A DNA stretch of 32,053 nt, from positions 1-32,053 of the forward strand of contig JADNYJ010000367.1 in assembly GCA_015501075.1 (NCBI GenBank), read 5' to 3'. This stretch comes from Gymnopilus junonius (lineage: Eukaryota; Basidiomycota; Agaricomycetes; Agaricales; Galerinaceae). The position numbers were made by a program, and so were the translations under genes. Positions 1 to 11,786 of this stretch are shown piece after piece (the first letter of the stretch is position 1; each line of letters opens with the position of its first letter). The notes beneath the pieces are model-generated. The model saw only the letters and a list, made by a program, of their open reading frames with translations, was not told the origin of the DNA and did no database searches.

Positions 1-35
1 CGTGCCGGTCGTAATTCTATCCAAATAACCCTACT

Positions 36-3000
36 TATTACGTCGTACAATTCAACGTCCCGAGTTCGACTACTGTGGTAACATATACTGTGCTTGTGGG
101 TTCGTGTGGCTAATCTTAAACATTTCCAACACTGACATACTGGACACATCGTTTACGCACGGAATTGCTAGAAGTTCAAATGATAAATACAATGAAATAA
201 ACAAGAAATTTACAAGAAATGAATAAATAAACCGAGAAAGTCTTCGACAAGGAACGGAAATACTAAGCGAATTGACAGAAAATAGAGAGGAAGCACTGGG
301 GATAGGACTCTAGGATGGTCTCCCGTGAGTATCATCCGTAAAAGAAATGAGCAATAATGTAAAATTCAACCCTAAAACTCGAGAGAAATTCGGGATATTC
401 AAGAAAAAAATGACAATTAGAGCACATGAAAAGTCCGAGAACCTGCCATTTTCTCGCAACGACTTCGCAAGAAGAACAACCGGAAAGATGGAGGAAAGCA
501 ATGTCGAAGTTCCTCCATGCCACAACGTTCCCACGTTCGGGACAGTGAGGATCGATTAGCAGTTGTCTGAGGATTATGGTGAACTCCATCCATACCCTCA
601 CGGCTATCTTTCTTACATGTCTTCGGCGGTTCACGGTACAGGCAGAACATGTGAAAAGGAACAGGTCTGGAGATGAGAGGGTTCTAATGAGTGTCATTTA
701 ACCCCAGTGTGAGTCATTGAATTCCTGAAATCTGCTCACCGTATTCACGTCATCTCCGTCACGGACAGTCCACAGAGCTCAGTTATTGAGGTCAGAGGAA
801 GTGGCGATAACCGTTTCTGAAGATCATTATGAGTGTTATTCGAGTAAGTGAGGTTTGATTCAATCACAAACCTTGCCCTGTACACGTCTTCATTTGCTAT
901 CCTTGAACGTTGCAGCCTGGCCACCCCACCAGAAGACGTTGACCATTGTGCAAGATGTGCTGGATGCATTGTGGACTCGCCATATGCTTCCTGCTTTCGC
1001 TTGGGCATTGCGAGGTATCTTGGTGAGCTGTTAGAAGCTGTCGGTTTTGGAGGAGATTGCTTGGCTAAAGAGACCTTTTAAGATATCTCTCGTTGCAAAG
1101 GAAGGTGACGAGAACGAACCTGGATAGGCCATAGAGCCTCCTGGGCATAAAAGTACAGGCTCAGGAGAGTTACTTTCTCTGAGAAACTTCATTACGCCTG
1201 GGTTGGCAATTGCCCATCCATCTTTCCCAACCCGAGGAAAGTAGCGCTTTCTCTTTTTTTGTGAGTGCTGAACTCTGCGTGACACAGCATTGTTAATCTC
1301 CTAACTACGAAGAAGAGATTACGGTACGCACTTCTTGTCTGCGAAGGTCGATGTCGACTTCAAGGGTCTACGAGAGCCACGATGACCTTGTTGTTGCTGA
1401 ACGGAAGGTTGCGCAACCTTATCGCTTTCAGTCATCCATGTTGGATGCAGTGTCGATGGCCCTGATGGCCACGCGACGAGGTTATGATGAACTCCGGGGT
1501 GAAATGGTAGCTCCATTGCCATACTATTGAGTTTTAGCCCATAGATCGAGAGGTTTGAATAGATCAAACTCTTGCCTTTGGCTGGTGCTTTGAATGTGGC
1601 CCTCAAGCCGCTCGACGAACAACCCTTCAGAGCGGCTTACGTGGCTGCTAAAAAACTGGCCAAACGTGTGTTTTGATTTAGTTCAACTTCTCTGTAGTGA
1701 GGGTTGAACGGACGGTGGTTGATCCTGATTATTGTAACTTAGCAGGTGAGCTGGAAGCGAGGGGCTCCCATTGCATGATCCACGGCACTAGGTGATGGGA
1801 AAGGATATGCATAACTAGCGACGTGGTTGATGACCAGAGAGTGGTAGATGGAATCATCATATAACACCTGGTCTCCCATTCTGGTTGTACACATAACGGC
1901 GGAGGATGAGACTCGTGGGCATGAAAGAGGCAGGTGGTAAGGGATCGTTGACAAACATCCAGGAATAATTGGGGTCGATCTCAAGGCCAGGAAGTAATGA
2001 TGGCGCTGTAAAAGCTTTGTATGTCTTCTTCCCCCGCTCCTCGAAGGGCGGAAGGGTATCAGAGATGGATTGGTTGCTCGTGTTTTGGAAATCAAATCAT
2101 TGGTCTGATCAACTAATGGTGTGAAGGCAGAGGCCACATTTGCCTCTCTCCTTCCTCAAAAGGATGAAGAGACTGAGGAGTTGGGGATTCGAAGATGGAT
2201 TGTTGGTGGCATAGTTTTCGATTGCCTGAGTGGCAGCAGGTACTATACATAAAACAACCAAAATATTATTCATTGTCATGCAGAAGAGTAGTCTGATATT
2301 ACCTTGGAAGTAACTATCGTTAAAGGCGGCCCAATCGAGCGGGTCAGCGAAGGGATAGGATGGCATTGTTACAACAAGAAGAGAGAGAAGACGGACAATG
2401 AAGAAAACAACTCTAAACATCGTCTCCTTTGTAAGTTGTACGACAACCAAACAAATCAACAAAACATGTTGAATAGGCTGCCAAAAAGCAGTACCTTGTC
2501 CATGCTCCTGTAGCCTGCTTGTCTTCTTCTAAATTCCACGCCCTGGTACAGCCGAAGAAGAAACAACATTTCCGAAACATGATAATTCACCTCAGACCTT
2601 TTCGTCCCCCAAATAATTCTGGTCCCACATCTAAGGGTCTGTATCCCAGATTTCCGTCGTGGTATGACCTGCCGATAAAAACATGTGTGATATTTCTTGA
2701 CCCAGAGTCTCCGATTCTCCATTGTCTCGCCGCATCCAGCATTCGCATCGGGGAGCTCTTGTTACTTATGAGCTGAATGTGCCCGCCTTCTCTTTTTATT
2801 TACAATATTTATTATGAATGTAAAGCGAGGTAGACATAGGACAAATGCAGTGACAATTCTTCACAATGAGGGTACAATGCCACGAGAACTTATTCTCAGA
2901 TTCAAGGGAGCCTCCGAATGTGCGTGCCTACAATAATGATCGATACCGCACACGCATCAGAGAATTGTCGCCTCAGGGTTTGATTAATAAAATTTTCAAG

Positions 3001-3180
3001 AAGGGGGTTAGACGTTCTTGTCTGACCTTTGACAGATTCATTTATCATGATTTATTATAGTTGCATTTGAGCAAGATCTGCTAGTGAGGCCTGCCTAGAA
3101 GAGCGCCTATCGCACATATCTGTCAGTTCATATAGCATCCGCCGAACCAGTGTAAAAGTCGCGTACGATAGAGTATTTAC
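36..3180 (-). repeat. Repeat unit copy A1 (inverted relative to A2 and A3)
   Basis: This copy is the reverse complement of roughly 19,985-23,075. Matching starts near position 36, where the sequence diverges from the A3 tail just after a shared ACGACGTAATAAGT (A3 orientation). It runs through the gene and its 5' flank to the block TAGAAGAGCGCCTATCGCA near 3,095-3,113. Weaker similarity to B1 continues to about 3,180, where both contain AGTGTAAAAGTCGC-like sequence. The last 200 bp are much closer to A3 than to A2. No terminal inverted repeat or target-site duplication was seen. Boundaries are by eye, about 30 bp uncertain. Confidence 0.85.
745..2366 (-). pseudogene. Broken A-type paralogue of the five-exon family
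   Basis: The start ATG is at 2366-2364 (protein begins MPSYPFAD). The exon order matches the intact B genes: a short first exon ending YFQ, a long Ser/Pro-rich exon, an exon with PTWMTES, an exon with QKKRKRYF and DGWAIA, and a last exon with RKQEAY. Compared with A3 it has lost one C in a C-run near 1917-1919, which shifts the frame after FMP. It shares with A3 the loss of one base near 1755-1765 that A2 retains. The last exon reads past the A2/A3 stop because of a small insertion near 795. No single frame can give a full protein, so I call it a pseudogene. Function unknown. Confidence 0.75.
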
Positions 3181-3728
3181 CATTTTCCGGAAATATTTTA
3201 GTCCTCATTATAACCAACTAGAATATCAACACCCTTGTCGGACGGCAAACAGTTTGTTTTATGAGGAAAATAATATCATACAAAATTGCCGAACCAAGAG
3301 ACCGTCACGAGGGAAACAATGATACGTGATTATGATCAAAAGTGAAAGACGGTGGGGTAGAGTGAAGAATTCAAAGAAGGTGACATTATTCTCGGTCCTC
3401 AGCAAAGAAAGGGGAAGCTAAAACGGTTGCGTTACCAGACTAGCCAGATCCGTTGACGCTGCACACGAGGGAAGTCTTTTTATCCTCAAAGCGTTGACAC
3501 CTCGCGTACAAAGCTTATGGTCGATTGGTCACCGTCTATAATCGTGACAAGCGCCGTTAGAAAAACGAAGAGAAATGAGTGAAAGAAAACTGACTATTGC
3601 ATAGTGCCAGTCTGAAGATAACGAGCTGGTGGTCGGCAAGACCACAAGTCCTAGCTCTGCCCTCAGGTAAGTACGCCCGCCCAGATCTTTGGTGCCCGCC
3701 TCCTGGATAAAATGGAATGGGCCTTTTG
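3181..3728. other. Gap without a recognised gene
   Basis: Between the 5' end of A1 and the next reading frame I see no conserved protein motif, RNA gene or long repeat. The sequence is mixed in composition. A 67-codon minus-strand frame at 3557-3760 has no recognisable features. Confidence 0.5.
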
Positions 3729-4130
3729 TTAAAGTGTAGAGTCTCTGCCTTGAAAACCAAAAACTTCAGTCATGGATACGATGGTTAGCCTGCGAGCACT
3801 TGGTAAGCACTCACTGCACTGCACTTCAACACAATCCTGTAGATTCAACTCGCCTGTGCGAGTGGTCCTCAGTGACACTCCATAGTTGAATGAGGAAGTA
3901 ACGTTAAGGTATGCAACAGAGTTGTAATCTTCATAATGATGTCGCGAGGAATGGGGAGAACTGATTGCGATGAGCGTTTGAACGACGTCGACGAACGTCT
4001 GGAAATTTGAAAAAGAACCTGTGGTAAAGTCGAAGGACACGTGATGACCGTGTTCGCCCCTATTCTCCAGCCGCGTCAATACTTCGACTCGCCTGGCACA
4101 TAATTTGAGAACTCGACAGCTTCCAGCCAT
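3729..4130 (-). CDS. Candidate hypothetical protein, 133 codons
   Basis: A minus-strand frame starts at ATG 4130-4128 (MAGSCRV) and ends at 3729. I do not recognise the protein; there is no signal peptide or membrane segment. Its last 25 or so codons have a second, diverged copy on the plus strand at about 11,700-11,795. Read in the corresponding frame, that copy gives CLPSAYRLTIVSMADVF against CLPSARRLTIVSMTEVF here. Thr-Ala and Glu-Asp changes with the frame held suggest that this part was once coding. The duplicated block and the lack of introns leave it open whether this is a whole gene, an exon or a relic. Confidence 0.3.
   Translation of the reverse strand: MAGSCRVLKLCARRVEVLTRLENRGEHGHHVSFDFTTGSFSNFQTFVDVVQTLIAISSPHSSRHHYEDYNSVAYLNVTSSFNYGVSLRTTRTGELNLQDCVEVQCSECLPSARRLTIVSMTEVFGFQGRDSTL
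3735..3818 (-). repeat. Short block duplicated in inverted orientation at 11,705-11,795
   Basis: The reverse complement contains TGCTTACCAAGTGCT, then GCTAACCATCGTATCCATG, then TTTTCAAGGCAGAG. The same order appears on the plus strand at 11,705-11,795 with scattered substitutions. The right-hand copy ends exactly where the A2 unit begins. It is too short and internal to be a known transposon. Confidence 0.75.
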
Positions 4131-4322
4131 TGGCTAAGAATCTAAGCATAAATAAGTTCTTTAATGATGGATCACAGCAAAATCCTATAAATTATAATGA
4201 ATACAAATATATTTTAGATCATGAATTGACGACTACTGTGTATGTCCATGGAAGTCCCTTCAGGGTATATAAATAAATAATGCTTCACCAATACCGTACA
4301 ATATGATTGAGAAGTTGAAGAG
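4131..4322. other. AT-rich spacer downstream of the F-box gene
   Basis: This short AT-rich stretch follows the F-box stop codon on the minus strand. It contains ATAAATAAATAAT and AATACAAATATATT runs, which could serve in 3'-end formation. No gene seen. Confidence 0.4.
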
Positions 4323-6055
4323 TTACAACATATCATCACTACACGCTGAATCTGTGGTTGTTCGGAGCGTTACCCTACCCTTCCCTTTCATCGCCTTCAG
4401 ATACCTCCACAAAAGGTCGGTTATCCGAGGAACAGAAAGATCAAGTTTGAGCAATTTCGCCACCTGCGACCGCCTAAGAGGTATCATCCTGAATCGACCG
4501 TCAAGCATGAGAAGCATGGACCTTTCATCGAACGTCTTATTCGCATCGACAGTACCATTAAGTGTCAGGTGCTGAAGGTTGGGGAAATATGGAATAGAGG
4601 GGTAATTTTTATCATGTAGTCGAGTCGAAGCCTGAGGTGGGCAGTGAAGTAACTTGACAAGGTGATTAAGGTCCAAGGAATTCTTCCCATAAAGCGCGAG
4701 AGATGTCACGGACTGAAGGACGCTTAAGTCGAACAAGTCTCCAAATCTGTACGCCGGGACGGAATGCATAATGAACTCCGTTAACACACACCTGGAGCGC
4801 CGGAGGAAGTTGTCCACATATAGTGTATCTCCGGAGCTGACATTCAGGTATTGAAGAGCAGGCGCAGTAAACCTTTCTGCAAAGTCTTTAAGCCAAATTT
4901 CAGCGCCGATGGTAAGACGACGGAGCTTGCGGAAGACGATTGGCCTAGGAAGTTCATCTTGGCTGGACGTAGGTAAAGGGGTTCAAATTGAAAATTAATG
5001 AATAATTCCTCTATGTTGGCGAACGGTGATAGGGTATTGACAAGAAATGTTGGAATGCTGGGCATAATAGCTTTCGAAATCCCCGAAAGTTCTAGGAACT
5101 GAAGGCGCGAACTTGAAGACCTTGTTGCTCGATAGACATGAGGACCTCGCCACCAAAGCATCTCTATACTTTGTATATTGTGGAGGAATGCCCAAAGTTC
5201 ATCCACGGGACGTTCAAGTAGAGGAGTGGATACAGTGACTCGACGTAGACATGAGGAGTTCGCCGTGCTCAGACCCCTTAATGATGTGATAAGTGGTGGC
5301 GGGATAAAATGCGAAGTACCAAACTCGAGACTGCGCCACGTTGTGGCCCTCCGACCAAGGAATTCGAATATCTGTACAATTGCGTCATGATGTTCTGATG
5401 GAAAAGTATGAGGGTAGTTGAGATGAATCAAGATGTCGATGGTGTGGTTTTTAACTCGCTCCATCCATAACTCGACACGATGAACATGGCGTATAGTAGG
5501 ATTCGAAAGAGCAATAGACCGCCACATAGCCTTAGTGTCGAGAATGATTTGTCTCCACAGCTGACAAACTTGGGAAAGAGGGAAAGGCGAGGCCATTGTC
5601 TTCGGAGAGCATATGGGAGTCTTCGAGATGAGCGCATGATCAATCTTATCAACTATTCCATTTGTCGGTTCCGTCGTGAAAAGAAATATTTGCACGAGAA
5701 TTTCGTTGGGCAAATTGGCGATCGTAATACGTGCCGCTGAGGATTTGTCCGCAGATATTGTCTTCAACCACGGCCTCCCTGAGGGGAAACATTCGTTACC
5801 AAAGTTGCACAAGTTCAGAAACAATATATACATACCAAAGATGCTGAACGAACTCCTTATTCCAGAGCGAAGTGAAGCGCCTAATGGACGATAAGTCAAC
5901 GTCATAAGTGCAGATAGCAGGTACTGGACCTGACTCACTGATACTAGGCATGGCAAGCGAAAAAGACGCAAGAAACAGACACTGAAAGACTGGCTACGAT
6001 TTCGCGGCAGATTCATATAGTCGCACACTTTGAGAGCACAAGGATTCCATGGCAA
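4323..6055 (-). CDS. F-box domain protein with C-terminal repeat-like region (frame-interrupted)
   Basis: F-box proteins are substrate adaptors of SCF ubiquitin ligases. The open frame from 6055 holds an F-box at about residues 113-170 (NLPNEILVQIF, then LSQVCQLWRQIILDTKAMW). A long leucine-rich region follows, as in agaric F-box families. Near 4960-4975 the sense continues in another frame (SQDELPRPIVFRKLRRLT) and runs without a break to TAA at 4323, so one indel is needed. The 5' end is uncertain. A typical intron (GTATGT at 5835, CAG ending 5779) splits the first part. A second candidate start is ATG 5951 (MPSISESG), in another frame. The extreme N-terminus of the long frame looks non-coding. 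Total length would be about 540-570 aa. The F-box assignment is strong; substrate unknown. Confidence 0.8.
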
Positions 6056-8759
6056 CTGCGGTAATACTCAGGAATAAGTAGATATTGCATGGAATACTTA
6101 GACGGAAGCGACCAACCTCGTAATACAAGCATTCTTGTACTTGACCAGTTACAACCGAGCATCATGGCTGAAGAAGCATTTGTAGCTGAGTAGATGGTTA
6201 CAGACAACTGTACGCCTCCGCGAGCGTTTTCGTGCCTGTAGAATGGCTATTGATTTGACATCTTGAGAACAAGGAGGCCCAGAGGTTGCCACGAACAATC
6301 CACCTGTGCCATATCACGTGATGAACGCGCACGCCCCAATACCAATTCACGATTAATTGAATTTAAATTGAGGAAGAATGTCTGGGGCTTGAGGATAGGG
6401 TGAGTAAAAAAGGAACCTTAAGCACCGGCGACGGGACTGGCGGTGATCAATCGCGTCGCGGGGGAGATGGTGTTGCTACATGAGCCATTGGCATCGCCAG
6501 CAGCAGATCCACTGGACAAACCAACCTCAACAGCATCACCAGATAGCGCAATCACTATTGTGCGCATAGATCCGCACCAGAGAGACGATCTCATCTTCAA
6601 CCATAGCACCGACTCATACTCTCCGATCGTGACCTTAGTCAGTGCCATCAACACCTGAGCAATATGCAGCCCCTGTGTATCCATCTCCAATGTCGACCTT
6701 GAGGTCCTTCACAGCAGAATTGCAGGTTCGTCGGAAGGGGCCGCAGAAGCGCATGCAGTGGCCATACTACAATCGGTCTTGAGCTTGCTTCACGACACAA
6801 GCCATGGTCAATGTTAGTTGGACGTTGCTATCGGGTTCGACGTCACCCTCTGTTCCATGTCTGCATGAGATATGTATTTGGAGGGAGAAGGATGGTTGTA
6901 GAGCCCGGAAATGGGAGGTGAATGGACCGACATGGGCTATAGTTGCCATATGACCCATGAGCACCAGCAGCAGTGATGCAATAGCGACATGAAGGCGATA
7001 AAGTTCCGCAGAAGCCCAAGCGGGCCCGAACAGGTCAGTGAGCGTAAGTTCGGTTACTATCCCTTCCAAGAATGCGCCAGGAAGGACGTGGGTGGGTCCG
7101 TGCCACGTCACAGCTTGAGATGGAAGGTCGGTGTGAGCAGGAGTTCGAGTACTGGCAAAAAAGGAAAAGGAGGTGGCGTGTTGGGCTGTGTACAAAGTGC
7201 AAGGTTCAATGAAAGACTAAATACACTGAGCCGTCCTACAAGAAAATAAAGGGGATTGATATCAGTGGAAAAGTACGGAAAGACATAATAGTAAAAGTAA
7301 TTACCTCTTCTTCATTATCCACCAACTTCTTTCGAACGCATCAACTATTGGACGTGCAGCTCCAGTTGCACTTAAAAATGCTCTTTGAAACCGGTCCGCC
7401 TCTAGCCTTATCTCGACCTTAGGACTGCTCGTCAACTCAGAGCGCAGCTTAACGATATCCTCTACTGGTCGATGCATATAGAATGCGATGTCATTGTGTG
7501 GTTCCCCTCCGACTTCACATCACGACGTTATTCAAGAGATAGCCCACTCGGGCGAGAGCTTCATTGCGTAAGTCTCTTCATCGTTTGGAGTCCGTGGTCG
7601 AAGTAGGATCCTGGAAGCTTGAGAAACTGGCGCAGAATATCGCGGGCATGAACACCGGCAGCTGCGCCTTACTAGCCTACGATGAGCAGTTGAGTGTTCT
7701 CGAACAGTCCTGCAAATACCGGTTAAGCTCAAGCCCGTCAGGAATGACGACTCAGAAGAACGTACTCATTTATAGTTGAGAAATGTTGGCAAGCACGCTC
7801 GGGACGCTCTTTGACTTGAGGGCTGGTCTGAATACTAGTAGGAAGGGAGAGAAGGACGTTGCCCATAGTTTCGAAGGGCACTGCAGAGTCATCCTACAGC
7901 ACAAACCAGGTCAATACAACAAAAAAAAGGTGTACAGTAAGTAAGCGGTCACCGGTTCATCGCCCACCTTCCTCCTCCGCCAGACCGCACCTGCCATTTT
8001 GCCAAGAATTAAGATATCCGCTGGTCGACTTTACCGCAGAAGAATTCGCCACTGGTCACCATTTCGTACATAAGGCTCAGGGCGACGTGTAAGCGACATA
8101 CGTCGTTGCACAAAGGAGCGACTTGAGAATGTAGTGCCTTGTCGTAAAGCTGCAAAAACAATTGTGAATACATTGAGCATGAGGAGAAAATGTAGACAGA
8201 CCTGGGCTTTACGTCCAGCGTACATGTACGATTCTTACTCGGAATACCTGGCGGCGGCACATTGACGATGGTATGCTCATTCTTCGACCTTTATGCTACG
8301 TCAAGCCCACAGGAAAGCTTCAGCGCTGGCTAGCACGACCTTCACACGGCACATGCAAATTGGTGTGTAAGACGATCTTCAGAGAGATAAAGAAGGCATG
8401 GAGGATGACAACGATATGCTAACGATATGCCTCTGAAGAAAGAGAGGCCGAGAACAGCCAGATCTCTGGAAGGAAAAGCGTCAGGACGGGAACATTCAGG
8501 AAGAGCGCGAGCGGCGACATTGACGGTGACCGGACCTTGTCCGACGTCGGGAACGCGTTCGGTGAGCATTACATGCACGTGATTGATGAGAGACACTACC
8601 ACAAGCTGCTTAAAGCTTTGCTTTTGTCCGTCACTGAAGTTCTGAGTGGTGGCACCCGAGGAATATAAATATTGCGCTACATACTGGATAGGAAGCTGTC
8701 CTGTAGATAGGATAGTTTTTCTGAGTGTTATTTTGAAGAGAAGAGTAATCATACTCTAA
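6056..8759. other. 2.7-kb stretch with no gene I can identify
   Basis: Several minus-strand frames of 80-140 codons lie here (6418-6690, 6767-7195, 8009-8260, 8342-8752), but none shows a family motif I trust. The 6767-7195 frame has one hydrophobic run (VAIASLLLVLMGHMATIA). At 8031-8225 a plausible intron (GTCTGT to TTTTTGCAG, minus strand) precedes a short frame containing NGDQWR, which is too little to assign. The sequence may contain decayed gene pieces. No repeats shared with the A/B units were seen. Confidence 0.4.
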
Positions 8760-11640
8760 ATATTAAAAGGTGACCGGTCAACTTGAGGAATCTAGAGAAT
8801 TTTTTGAAAATAAAGTTGCCATAGTACAAGAAATAAAGAAGTCCGAGAATGCGCCATTTTTTCGCTACAATATCGCAAGAAGAACAATCGGAAAAGCGGA
8901 AAAAAGTACTGTCCATTGCTCCATGTACGAGTTCGGTGTTCCCACGCACGTTCGGAAGAACGAGGATCGATAAACAAATGTCTGAGCATTGTATGACGCT
9001 CTGTTCAACGGTCAACCAGCCGCTCTTTTTCTTTTTACATGCAGTCGGCGGTCCCTAGTATTGGTGGAATAGACAGGCTTAATTGGTTCAAGATCCTAAT
9101 GAATGTTGATCAACTCCCAGGGTGAGTAATTTATACCAGGGAAACTGCTCACCGTATTGATGTCCTCTCTCTGTCGCCGAAGATCCTCTGTGCTCAGTTC
9201 TTCATGCAAAGATGGCTATGACTATCTCTGAAGATCCTCGTCAGCGTTGTCGGAGCAAGCGAATGGTGATTTGATCACAAACCTTGCTACGTTCTCATTT
9301 TCCTGTGGCCCCATCTCGGAACCCTGCAAGCCGGGCATCTCATCAGAAGATGTCCTACTTTTCTTCGCTTGGGGGGAAGTTGTGGGTCCTGAAGATGTTG
9401 AGGATGTTGTGGGTTTGCTGTCTGCCCCACGCTTTCGCTTGAGCTGTGAGGAGTTACTTGGTGAGCTTTCAGAAACTGTCGGCTTCGGTGGATGTCGTTC
9501 TGCTAAAAAGACCTTATCTAAACCTTACTCGTTGGGAAGGGGGTTGACGAGCACAAACCTTGATAAGCTCTCGAGCTCAGTCGAGAGTTTCTTTCGATGA
9601 TCTCCTTCATGAGGTCTGGGACTGCAATGGCCCATCTATCTTCTGCAGCCAATGGAAAATGGCGCTTTCTAGGCTCATTCTCTTCTTCTGAGTCCTCACC
9701 ACTACATGGAACAACACCATTTAGCGCACTGACTATTAAGGATAGGACTTTCATCACATACCTCGTGTTCGGTGTTGATGCTAACAGTGGAGAAGGATTA
9801 AGAGGTGGAGAAGGGCTACGAGGACCTTCTGTTTGCTGAAGAGAGGGAACGCGGTGCATGGAACTTTCAGCCATCCATCTTGGATGCCCTGGCGATGGAC
9901 CTGATGGCCGTCGGATGAGGTCGTAAAGGACCCTGGGGCGAAATGGTAGCCTGGTTATCATGAGTTTGTTTCAGCCCATGTAATGAGAGATTGGACTTGT
10001 CAAACTCTTACCTTTGACCAGGGATCTGGAGCTGGTCTTCGTGTCGCTCAACAGAGGGTTCCTTAGAGCGAATTGTATGGCTGCCAAAAGGCTGGCCAAA
10101 CATACGGTTTTGATCTAGTCCAACCTCTCCGTTGCGGAGGGTTGAACCAACAGTACGGTTTCCATGAGGGGCTGGAATCGAAGAGACTGTCCCGTCTAAT
10201 CCATGATATGTAGTACTAGCTGATGGAAGGCTGCAGGTATTACTTGCAGATGTCATAGACGGTAACGGTGACTCAGTGAGTGGGCGGACAAGGTAAGAGC
10301 TGTCACGAACTACCCGATGACCCGTATTAGCTGCATGCATAGCGGTGGGAGGAATGGGCTGGTGGGGCGTGAAAGAGGCAGGTGGTGAGGAATTTATATC
10401 GAGCACTTTGGGACAATTGATGCTGCCTTCAAGGCCTGGTATATATGGTAGCGATGGAATTACGATTGGTTTGTATCCCTTCTCCTCTCGTGCTTCGAAA
10501 GACGGAGAGGACAGAGGAAGCAGGGTATCTGGGATGGATTGGTTGATGAAGTTGACCTGTCCAGCGGATGGTATCGTAACGGCGGTTAGATTATCGTTTC
10601 CTTGTTCACTGAAATAAGAAAGGGACCGAGAGATCTGTGGAGTCGAAGGGTGCTGGATCGACCAGGAAGTGTCCATGGTTCGGTTTCCAGTGAGGTCGAC
10701 TACAAAAGCCATCAAATTATCATGTATTGTCGCGCAGAAAAGAAAAAGTCTACCTCGAAAGTACCTATCATCAACACAATCAACGAAGGGATAGGCTGAC
10801 ATAGTTGACGAGAGTAGGTCAAGAGAAAGGTTGTGTGAGCAATAAAGAATAATAACTCTAAATACATCCACAATTGTATGACAACCAAACAATTCAACAA
10901 AAACGTGTTTAACCGGCTGAAGTCCTAGGCTTTGTGGCAAAAAAAGTAATGCCTTGTCCACGCTCCTTCGTCCTACTTGTCTTCTAAATTCCACGCGCCT
11001 TTGTACAGCCGAAGAAGGATTTCCTAACGTACCATTTCACCATTTCACATCAGACCTGTTCGTCCCCCAGATACATCTGGTCCCACATCTGAGGGTCTGT
11101 CTTTCATATTTCTGTTGTGGCATGACCTGCTGATAAAAACAAAAGTGGAATTTCTCTGGACCCTGAGTCTCCGTTATCTCGTCGTATCCACCGATAATTC
11201 GACCCGTGTAGTACTTACATGTTGATTATACCTGTCTTCTTTTTCTTCGTACGATAGTTATTATAAATGTAAAGCTAAGTGGTCATTATATAAGACAGTC
11301 CTCTAAAATGAGGGTATATTACCCTGGAGAACACATCTTTAAAGTCTGGGAGCCTCTGAACGTGCCTATGATTATGATCTATACCAGGCGCTTGCCGCAC
11401 GCGCATCAGGGAGATTGTTGACTCAGGGTTCGATCAGTAAAATTTTCAAGAAGAAATATATCATTCTTGTCCGGCTTTTGACAGATTCGTTTGGCAGGAT
11501 TTGTTATGGGTGGGTTTGAGAATCTTCTGTTGGAAAGGAATGCCTAGAAGAGCGCCTACCGCAGAAAGGTGTCTATTCATATGATCAATCTGGCTCACCA
11601 GAGTAAAAGTCGCATACATTAGAATTTATATTGCACTCAA
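8760..11640 (-). repeat. Repeat unit copy B1
   Basis: This is a B-subtype copy of the same unit. It shares with A1 the 3' flank (AAGTCCGAGAA, CGCAAGAAGAACAA and GATCGAT blocks at 8,840-8,970), the whole gene, and the 5' flank. Shared 5' blocks include AAATTCCACG, GGTCCCACATCTGAGGGTCTG, ATTTTCAAGAAG and TAGAAGAGCGCCTACCGCA near 11,547-11,565. Similarity to A1 continues about 65 bp further, to AGAGTAAAAGTCGC. B1 and B2 are closer to each other than to any A copy. Confidence 0.85.
9222..10802 (-). CDS. Intact five-exon gene of an unrecognised repeat-borne family (B1), 449 aa
   Basis: Exons are 10802-10754, 10699-10012, 9950-9762, 9701-9559 and 9502-9222 (TAG). The introns are 54, 61, 60 and 56 nt and all are GT..AG. 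The spliced 1,350 nt is open throughout. I do not recognise the protein. It begins MSAYPFVD, then has a long Ser/Pro/Thr-rich region with no membrane segment. Near residue 310 comes an acidic run (GEDSEEENE) followed by PRKRHF and EDRWAIAVPDLMKEI, the best conserved block. The C-terminal exon carries LKRKRG and AKKSR, which look like nuclear import signals, and ends DEDLQR. A nuclear, largely disordered protein is an inference. B2 has the same exon phases and differs by in-frame indels only, so I take the gene to be real and recently constrained. The only start considered was the ATG shared by all copies. Confidence 0.75.
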
Positions 11641-11786
11641 GTCTCTAAACTAAAGCTATGATCAATAGGTCCCAAATTCGTCCAAGGCATTGGTGACAAT
11701 CAATTGGTGCTTAGTTGAGGTGCTTACCAAGTGCTTACAGGCTAACCATCGTATCCATGGCTGACGTTTTTTGGCTTTCAAAGCAG
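11641..11786. other. Junction sequence between B1 and A2
   Basis: This separates the 5' ends of the head-to-head B1 and A2 units. Its right part (11,705-11,786) is the inverted copy of the block at 3,735-3,818 and is joined directly to the truncated A2 unit at GTCGACAATTTCC. The left part matches nothing else in the window. It differs completely from the corresponding spacer between B2 and A3. Confidence 0.6.

Noticed and set aside
2304..2513. Reading frame of 69 codons antisense to the first exon of A1 (and its counterpart in A2, 11,983-12,444)
   Set aside because: It is the complement of the conserved first exon and intron of the main gene. The conserved splice sites and start codon support the other strand.
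8031..8225. Cytochrome P450 fragment suggested by NGDQWR
   Set aside because: Only a handful of residues fit; no heme-binding FxxGxxxC or ExxR motif occurs nearby.
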